Source: Amblyomma americanum
Taxonomy: Eukaryota > Arthropoda > Arachnida > Ixodida > Ixodidae
NCBI RefSeq assembly: GCF_052857255.1
Contig: NC_135505.1
Location: forward strand, 58,881,149-58,945,148
Direction: 5' to 3'
Length of the DNA: 64,000 bases
The position numbers and the translations under genes were made by a program. Shown here in pieces: positions 57,330 through 64,000 of the stretch. How positions within the stretch are numbered: position 1 is the first letter of the stretch; every line of letters begins with the position of its first letter. A model generated the notes under the pieces. The model had not been told where the DNA came from. It searched no databases and worked only from the letters and a program-made list of their open reading frames with translations.

Positions 57330-59495
57330 ATAAGGTACGAAACAACGCAACTAACACGAAGGACCAGAAAAAGAAGAAACACGGACAAGCGCTGACTTAC
57401 AACTGTCTGCTTTAATCGGAAAACCACATATTTATGATCTAATCACCGCGTCAGAGCCTCAAGTCATCATCACAAACTACAACCTAAACAGAAAGACAAA
57501 TAACAATTGCTCAAACGTAAGCACCTACAGGCTCCCACGTTGTTCCATCAGCCATATCTCGCGCTTAAACAATGCCATCGAAGTGCTGCTAACACACCAG
57601 TCAGCTTCTGTGAAGATATGATACGCCTCTACTACTTCTCGCACTAGTTGCTCTTTATGACGATACAGCACCTCAGTGTTATCAACGTACGGTGTGCACA
57701 GGCAGGATTTGCAATGTGCAACCAACTTTAATGAATACGAGCCTTCCAAAGAATTAGCATGTTCTAACAGGCTATCACTGAGGCACCTGCCATTTTGGCC
57801 CACGTATAAATGGCCGCACGAGAACGGAATCCTGTAAACCACTCCAACGCTGCACTGCGCAAACTGAGAGCCATGACGAACTCCACACCCTTCTTTGGTG
57901 TTACCAATTTATTTCTTGCGGTTCACTAACGCCGGAACCTTGCTCAATTTGTTTGGCGTAGTAAAACAGGATCTTTCTACCAAACTTCTCCACAATCTTC
58001 TTCCATCTGTGGCGATTGGCGATGAACATATGGGATCACCGCCCCTTTGTTCTTACTGCATTTGCGATCCTCAGCTCTTATTTCTTCTTTCCTTGCTTTC
58101 ATTTTTTGAAGTAGCCTGCTGCACGCAGACACTAGTACACTTTCCGGAAAAACCTGCCGCTCTGCAACGAGACCATTGTGTGTCAAAGCTTGAACCAACT
58201 TCATGCAAGCACGACTTCCTAGTAGCCGCTCCCAGGCACGCCATGCCGATCCCATTCTTGACTAGCTTGGAATGATTGAACTCAAAATCGAGAAGTGGCT
58301 TTTGCGTTCTTGGGGCGTAGCGCCAAAAAACATGGTTCTTTTGAAACTTGAAGTTCCAGTCCGAAAACTGCAGACCGTCTTCAGAAGGCATCTCATAAGT
58401 GAACCTTAGTTCAGGCGCCGTGCTTCAAAATACTTTCATGATGTCATTCACCACTTGAGGGCTTGATTCTATCGCTAGCGCCACAACACAGTCATCCACA
58501 TATCTAAGGATACTCGAAGTGCAATCCTTGAGTTCTTTTTTCAGTGCCCTGTCTACTGCGCTAAATATATATTGCTCTGAACAGGTGCTACGCTTGAGCC
58601 TACGCATATGCCGGACAGCTGGACTTATGTGCCACCTCGCCACGCCACCAACGTACTCTGCAGATACACGCTTAATAGCTCCAGGAATGAATCAACTGGA
58701 ATTCTGCATTGCATCACAAACCGACTCTGGTCGTTGTCTCCTGTGATACATTCCTTGACATGCTTCATGACATTTAGATGTGGCAGCGAGTAATATAGAT
58801 CTTCTATATCGATGCTGAACGCGGATACAACGCCCAATTCAGTATTCGGTAACATCTTGACAACCTTGACAGAATTTTCCACCCGGAACGGGTCCTTTAT
58901 GACCAAAGAAGATAGGTGCCTTTTCAGGAATCCTGACACCAAGTACATCTATGTTCCGTGTTCATTTACTATTGCTCTGAAAGGGACATCCACTTTGTGG
59001 TTTTCGCGGAGAAAAACACTCCGAGCTGAAGGCCTTTTGTAATACGTACAGCTTTTTGAAGACCCTCTAAGTTTAGCTCTTGGAGTAGGGCGACTGCCTG
59101 TGTTTTGCACTTCTTCGGGCTAACTTGTACTTGCTTGAAGTGTTTGTTTACTGCTGCCTCTGTTTTTCCCCAAATAAGCTATCAGGTAAAACTACAAACT
59201 TGCCTTCTTTGTCAGCTAGTATAGCTCGAATGTTGTTGGCTAGCAAGTGTTCCACGACGTTTGAAATAGGTGTATGCCTCCTATGGTCCTATGAAGTGTC
59301 ACTTGCATCCACACAGTCAGCGGCACACCGGAACCCAACTTCTTCCTTCACCTGTCGAGAGATAGCTCTCATAAGAGATAATTTTTATGGCATGCTCAGT
59401 CCTGGATCAACTGAGAACTTTGGTCCAAGGCTAAGCAATTTCTCATATTTTTTCTCCAATCATGCACAATCAAGCAGCAGGACGTTTCTTTTTTC
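57330..59495 (-). mobile_element. Penelope-like retroelement, left copy of a head-to-head pair
   Basis: Read on the minus strand from 59,495: N-terminal part (EKLLSLGPKFSVDPGLSMP, AISRQVKEEVGF), HLLANNIRAILADKEGKFVV, RT with DPFRVENSVKVVKML and FSIDIEDLYYSLPHLN (58,625-58,948), RYVDDCVVAL (about 58,485-58,512, intact YVDD), then VYRIPFSCGHLYVGQNGRC of the GIY-YIG endonuclease (57,790-57,842). It ends with CAGTTGTAAGTCAGCGCTTG and GTTTCGTACCTTA. Penelope elements combine RT with GIY-YIG nuclease. Stops and frameshifts are scattered. Confidence 0.85.
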
Positions 59496-61560
59496 ACAGA
59501 AAAAATAGTTCTTACGAGAGCTATCTCTCCACAAGTGAAGGAAGAAGTTGGGTTCCGGTGTGCCGCTGACTGTGTGGATGCAAGTGACACTTCATAGGAC
59601 CATAGGAAGCATACACCTATTTAAAAGGTCGTGGAACACTTGCTAGCCAACAACCTTCGAGCTATACTAGCTGACAAAGAAGGCAAGTTTGTAGTTTTAC
59701 CTGATAGCTTTTTTGGGAAAAAAGCAGAGGCAGCAGTTATCAAACACTTCAATCATGTGCAAGTTAGCCCGAAGAAGTGCAAAACACAGGCAGTCGCCCT
59801 ACTCCAAGAGCTAAAGCTAGAGGGTCTTCAAAAAGCTCTACGTAGTACAAAAGGCCTTCAGCTCGAAGTGTTTTTCTCCGCGAAAAGCCACTGTGTGGAT
59901 GTCCCTTTCAGAGCAATAGTGAATGAACACGGAACATGGCAGTACTTGTTGTCAGGATTCCTGAAAAGGCACCTATTTTCTTGGACATAAAGGACCCGTT
60001 CCTTGTGGAAAATTCTATCATGGTTGTCAAGATGTTATCGAATACTGAACTGGACGTCATATCCGCGTTCAGAACCGATATAGAAGATCTATATTACTCG
60101 CTGCCACATCTAAATCTCATGAAACATGCCAAGGAATGCATCGCAGTAGACAACGACGAGAGTCGGTTTGTGATGCAATGCGGAATTCCAGTAGATTCAT
60201 GCCTGGAGCTATTAAGCGTGTATCTGCAGAGTACGTTGGTGGCGTGGCGAGGTGGCACATACGTCCAGCGGTCCGGCATATGCATAGGCTCAAGCGTAGC
60301 ACCTGTTCAGAGCAATATTTATTTAAGCGCAGTAGACAGGGCACTGGAAAAAGAACTCAATTATTGCACTTCGTGCATCTTTAGATATGTGGATGGCTAT
60401 CTTATGGCACTACCGAAAGAAGCCAGCCCTCAAGTGGTGAATGACATCATGAATGTATTTTCAAGCACGGCGCCTGAACTAAGGTTCGCTTATGAGATGC
60501 CTTCTGAAGACTGCCTGCAGTTTTTGGAATGGAACTTCAAGTTTGAAAAAAACCATGTTTGTTAGCGCTACGCCCCAAGAACGCAAAAGCCACTTCTCGA
60601 TTTTGACTCCAATCATTCCAAGCTGGCCAAGAATGGGATCGGCATGGCGTGCCTGGGAACGGCTATTAGGAAGTCGTGCTTGCATGAAGTTGGTTCAAGA
60701 TTTGACACACAATGGTCTCGTTGCAGAGCGGCAGGTTTTTCCGGAAAGTGTACTAGTGTCTGCGTGCAGGAGGCTACTTCGAAAAATGAAAGCAATGAAA
60801 GAAGAAATAAGAGCTGAAGATCGCAAATGCAGTAAGAACAAAGGGGTGGTGATCCCATATGTCCATCGCTAATCACCACAGATGGAAGAAGATAGCGGAG
60901 AAGTTTGGTGGAAAGATCCTGTTTTCTGCGCCAAACAAATTGAGCAAGGTTCCGGCGTTAGGGAAACCCAAGAAAAAAATTGGTAACACCAAAGAAGGGT
61001 GTGGAGTTCGTCATGGCTCTCAGTTTGTGCAGTGCAGCGTTGGAGTGGTTTACAGGATTCCGTTCTCGTGCGGCCATTTCTACGTGGGCCGAACAGACAG
61101 GTGCCTCAACGATCGCCTGTTGGAACATGCTAATTCTTTGGAAGGCTCTTGTTCATTAAAGTTGGTTGCACATTGCAAATCCTGCCTGTGCACACCTTAC
61201 TTTGATAACACTGTGGTGCTGTATCGTCATAAAGAGCAACTAGTACGAGAAGTAGTAGAGGCGTATCATATCTTCACAGAAGCTGACTAGTGTGTGAGCA
61301 GCACTTCAATGGCCTTGTCTAAGCGCGAGATATGGCTGCTGGAACAACTTGGGAGCCTGTAGGTGCTTACGTTTCAGCAATTGTTATTTGTCTTTCTTTT
61401 TAGGTTGTAGTTTGTGATGATGACGTGAGGCTCTGACGCGGCAATTAGAGATTATAAATATGTGGTTTTCCGATTAAAACAAACACTTGTAAGTCAGCGC
61501 GTGTCCGTGTTTCTTCTTTTCCTGGTCCGTGTTAGTTGCCCTGTTTCGTACCTTAAGATA
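59496..61560 (+). mobile_element. Penelope-like retroelement, right copy of a head-to-head pair
   Basis: It starts directly at the end of the left copy and repeats its sequence in the opposite direction (GAGAGCTATCTCTCCACAAG versus the complement of the left copy near 59,350). Its first 150 bases of coding sequence are missing relative to the left copy. It ends GTAAGTCAGCGCGTGTCCG, then GTTTCGTACCTTA at 61,544-61,556. Confidence 0.85.
59631..61370 (+). pseudogene. RT and GIY-YIG endonuclease of the right Penelope copy
   Basis: Open stretches: 59,631-59,990 (HLLANNLRAILADKEGKFVV, VQVSPKKCKTQAVALLQELK) and 59,936-60,565 with the RT core (FRTDIEDLYYSLPHLNLMK, CGIPVDSCLELLSVYLQSTL, RSGICIGSSVAPVQSNIYL). 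The catalytic loop reads RYVDGYLMAL (about 60,381-60,410), YVDD to YVDG, which removes a metal-binding Asp. The frame changes at about 59,985 and 60,563. The GIY-YIG domain is open at 60,859-61,290 (VVYRIPFSCGHFYVGRTDRC, LLEHANSLEGSCSLKLVAHC) and ends at a stop after IFTEAD. Function as RT is not expected. Confidence 0.82.
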
Positions 61561-61589
61561 CGACCTTCGCAGCGAACTTTCTTTCGAAC

Positions 61590-62340
61590 TAATATGGATG
61601 GTATTCAACCTCGTGGATTTATTATTCTCCGAGAAGTGCCGTTTTTATTGGAATGGAAGTGCGCTAGGATTTTTATTCGGTTAGCTGAAATAAAACTATT
61701 CTTGAAAGACTTGTGTTCCAGTATTGGCCCTGTCGGAAGCTGCCCTGCCAAGCAGGCGATGTTTGACTGGATATGTCGCCCATAAAAACTGCAACATGAA
61801 GTCATTATCCTGCAGGAATTGCCGCGCTTTACATAAGAAGAGAAATAAATACCACATGTTTCTATAAGCCTTATCGATCTTTGCACGGATGACATTGAAG
61901 TAGCGGCTGTGAGAATAGAGCTCGGCTTTCGAACCCTTTCTATTGTATCCGTGTACGTGTCCCCGCGGAAGAAGGTAGCATTGGATTTGTTTCTACAGCA
62001 GTGCTACGATCGCTGCCCAGCTCCTCGAATCATCTGCGGTGATTTCAACGCCCATCGTGCCGTCTGGCGGGACAGGAATAAGGATTCCCGTGGACGCAAA
62101 CTTGTAGAAGTTATTGACAGTCTGGACCTGTGTGTCGCCAATGACGGAAGCCCCACTTTCTTCCCGCCTCCAGCCTCAGCGACCGCTATAGACCTGACTA
62201 TGCATTCATCTCACGTCTGCGTGAGTTGGTCAACAGCGCCTGACCGAATGGGAAGTGATCACTATCCGAGTTTGTGTTTGCTGCCGACTTTCTTATGCAT
62301 GGTCCTAAAATTAGCAATGTGGTCAACTGGGACAAGAACA
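61590..62340 (+). pseudogene. Endonuclease domain of the I-group ORF2
   Basis: Before the domain, 61,592-61,785 encodes a short segment (FIILREVPFLLEWKCARIF, WICRP) in one frame that may be the end of ORF1 or the start of ORF2. The endonuclease is seen at 61,909-62,300: LSIVSVYVSPRKKVALDLFL, RIICGDFNAHRAVWRD (GDFNAH intact), SRGRKLVEVIDSLDLCVAND, TAIDLTMHSSH and MGSDHYPSLC (SDH intact). The N-terminal NCRS-type block is not found, and a stop interrupts near 61,784. The frame is lost at about 62,290. Confidence 0.78.
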
Positions 62341-62605
62341 GAGAGCACCTAGAACGTGTTTCTGGTGATGTTATTGACAAAATTATTTCTAGTTAGCTGG
62401 CAGTAACTACGGCGGTCAAGTTACCTGATCATTTTCCGGCCCGCCATTAGAACTGAGCAGCTTTGCACAGCGAGAAGGGCGGAGCACCGACTCAAGCGAA
62501 AGAAGGACGACAGCCACTTGAAGGCGTCCTTTAATAGGCCATATTCTGCCATTCCACGGCACACGAACAAACTCTACATTTCGTAATGGGCCTCATTGCG
62601 CTAGT

Positions 62606-64000
62606 TTGACTGTGCTCTCACCGATGACGAGAATATGGCCAGTTGTTGGCAGCCTTGCTGGAGAATCGCGCCCTTCGAAGCCTTTTGGAGCTCCTGCAAT
62701 ACGCAAGGAAAAACCAATTGAGTGCTTGACAGAGAAAATCGCAGACGCACTCGTACGTGCTAATTCTGGAATGGATATATATACACCACCTGCTTCCTCC
62801 ATGTCTATCATGGACGTCTCGTTCACGCTTCGTGAGCTTCAGACTGCGCTCAGTGGCCTGCGGCGCCGGTGTGCACCATGTCCCGAAGGCAACACCAACC
62901 AAATGCTGCATAATCTGCCCCTGGAACTCACGAAGGAGCTCGTCAACTTCAACAATCGGGTTTGGAAGACTGGCGAGGTTCCTCTGATGTAGTTCCGGTA
63001 CTGAAGCCTGGCAAAGACATGACGGACATTTCCTCGTACCGCCCTGTGTCATTGACCTCCTGTCTAGCTATGTTGATGAAGAAACTGGCAAATGAACGCT
63101 AATCGTGGTGGCTTGAGGAGCGCAAGGCAGTGCCAACATGTATGACAGAATGTCGCCGAGGTCTTAGTGCCCAAGATAGCGTCTTAGACTTGGTGAGTCA
63201 CATTGAACACCAGAGAGCTTTCGGCCTTTCCACCTTATCCATTTTCCTTGACGTTGCAAAAGCTTATGACAGTGTCATTCAGAGCTCAATTTTAACCAGT
63301 TTTCAAGACATGGGCATAGAAGCTATATGTTAAGATTCATTTACAAGTTTATATGTTATCGTGCGGTTCGTGTACGGTTTGCACAAGGTATGCCTCAAGG
63401 AAGTGTTCTTTCCCCCACGCTCTTTAACGTCGTAATGGTTGGCCTTTCCGATTGATTGCAAAAAATTTGCAGGCAAGTTCGTATGTCAATATATGCTGAC
63501 GACATCTGTATTTGAATTACTGGCTACCAATACAAGCGATTAGCCCTGATAGCTCCACAGGCTCTACTTGCTGTACAAGCTTACCTTCAAGGTGTGTGAT
63601 TGTCTCTGTCGGTAGAAAAATGCGGCTTTGTTCTGTGTCCAGGTGTAGGAAGACGTCAAGCGCGGTTGAGGATAGACCTCGGTCACCCTTGCATCCACCA
63701 TTTCAACCACACGCGTTTCCTGGGCGTCATTATTGACTCCCGTCTACAGTGGCGAAAAGCTGTCGACGCGATTGTTTCATCCTTCTTCAATGGCCAAACT
63801 TCTTTAAGCGCTGGTGGTCAGTCGCATAATGTATCAATTACCTTTTAATTTCCCCCTTGGCATCACAGCTTGAACGTCTCGAAGTTGTCCACAGAACGGG
63901 CTTAAGAAGAGCCATTTGAGTTCCTCAGGCAGCTGCGAACAAGGCAGTACTTCATGAGTTTCTATTGAAACATCTTAGCCTTGTCGCTTCTGCGAGACTA
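62606..64000 (+). pseudogene. Reverse transcriptase of the I-group ORF2, runs off window
   Basis: In order: VGSLAGESRPSKPFGAPAIR, KEKPIECLTEKIADALV, VSFTLRELQTALSGLRRRCA, NMLHNLPLELTKELVNF-type sequence, VLKPGKDMTDISSYRPVSLT (about 62,998), FRRGLSAQDSVLDLVSHIEH (read with one change), LSIFLDVAKAYDSVIQSSIL (about 63,230-63,290), GMPQGSVLSPTLFNVVM (about 63,389), IYADDICI (about 63,490, catalytic loop intact), VSVEKCGFVLCPGVGRRQAR and NHTRFLGVIIDSRLQWRKAV. Stops occur at 62,990, 63,101, 63,332 and 63,514. RNase H is expected past the window edge. Confidence 0.8.

Larger units (their letters stand above)
55730..64000 (+). mobile_element. I-group non-LTR retrotransposon (ORF1 and ORF2), split by inverted Penelope copies; 3' end outside window
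   Basis: 5' UTR with CCTAATTTTGCC and TTACCTAGTTTT (also in the 14,840 copy), ORF1 at 55,863-57,092, an inter-ORF part to about 57,300, insertion at about 57,330-61,556, endonuclease at about 61,900-62,300 and RT at 62,600-64,000. RNase H and the 3' end are expected beyond the window. Confidence 0.8.

Overview
This looks like nuclear DNA of a hard tick (Ixodidae, probably metastriate), not a bacterium or virus. There are no operons or Shine-Dalgarno-spaced genes. Most protein-like reading frames are decayed eukaryotic transposable elements of kinds common in tick genomes. These include Ty3/Gypsy elements, RNase H-bearing I-group, CR1/L2-like and L1-like non-LTR elements, Penelope-like elements, and tRNA-headed SINEs, one of which matches the tick Ruka type. 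The organism call is inferred from repeat content and recalled tick repeats, not from a database search.

The only convincing host gene is a plus-strand M13 (neprilysin-like) zinc metallopeptidase. Two exons of its N-terminal lobe are seen, at 18,210-18,400 and 38,743-39,009. Both have good splice sites and compatible phase 0 at their junction, and they are separated by about 20.3 kb of intron. The rest of the gene lies outside the window or was not recognised.

Layout. 1-1,400: two non-LTR 3' ends. 1,945-14,235: a Gypsy element (copy 1) carrying two CR1/L2-like insertions, with its 3' LTR split by a 5.1-kb I-group element. 14,270-16,760: small fragments of I-group ORF1, Gypsy integrase, SINEs and a non-LTR 3' UTR. 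18,401-38,742 (intron): an inverted minisatellite pair, a pogo-like transposase, a 1-kb foldback palindrome, a 160-bp tandem array, SINE-B copies, and an L1-like element split by a CR1/L2-like element. 40,690-52,000: a Ruka SINE, a long ATGG/GGAC microsatellite, and a minus-strand non-LTR element. That element's ORF1 combines a zinc-finger-like segment, a coiled coil and an SGNH esterase. It is split by AT repeats, a SINE-B piece and a second Gypsy (copy 2), which itself holds a Ruka SINE and a Penelope fragment. 52,150-55,520: LTR-like pieces. 55,730-64,000: an I-group element with ORF1 and ORF2, interrupted by two Penelope-like copies joined head to head as a palindrome of about 4.2 kb, and running off the window edge.

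Nearly every element carries stops, frameshifts or lost catalytic residues. The region therefore reads as a layered record of insertions in and around a host peptidase gene, not as a functional cassette.
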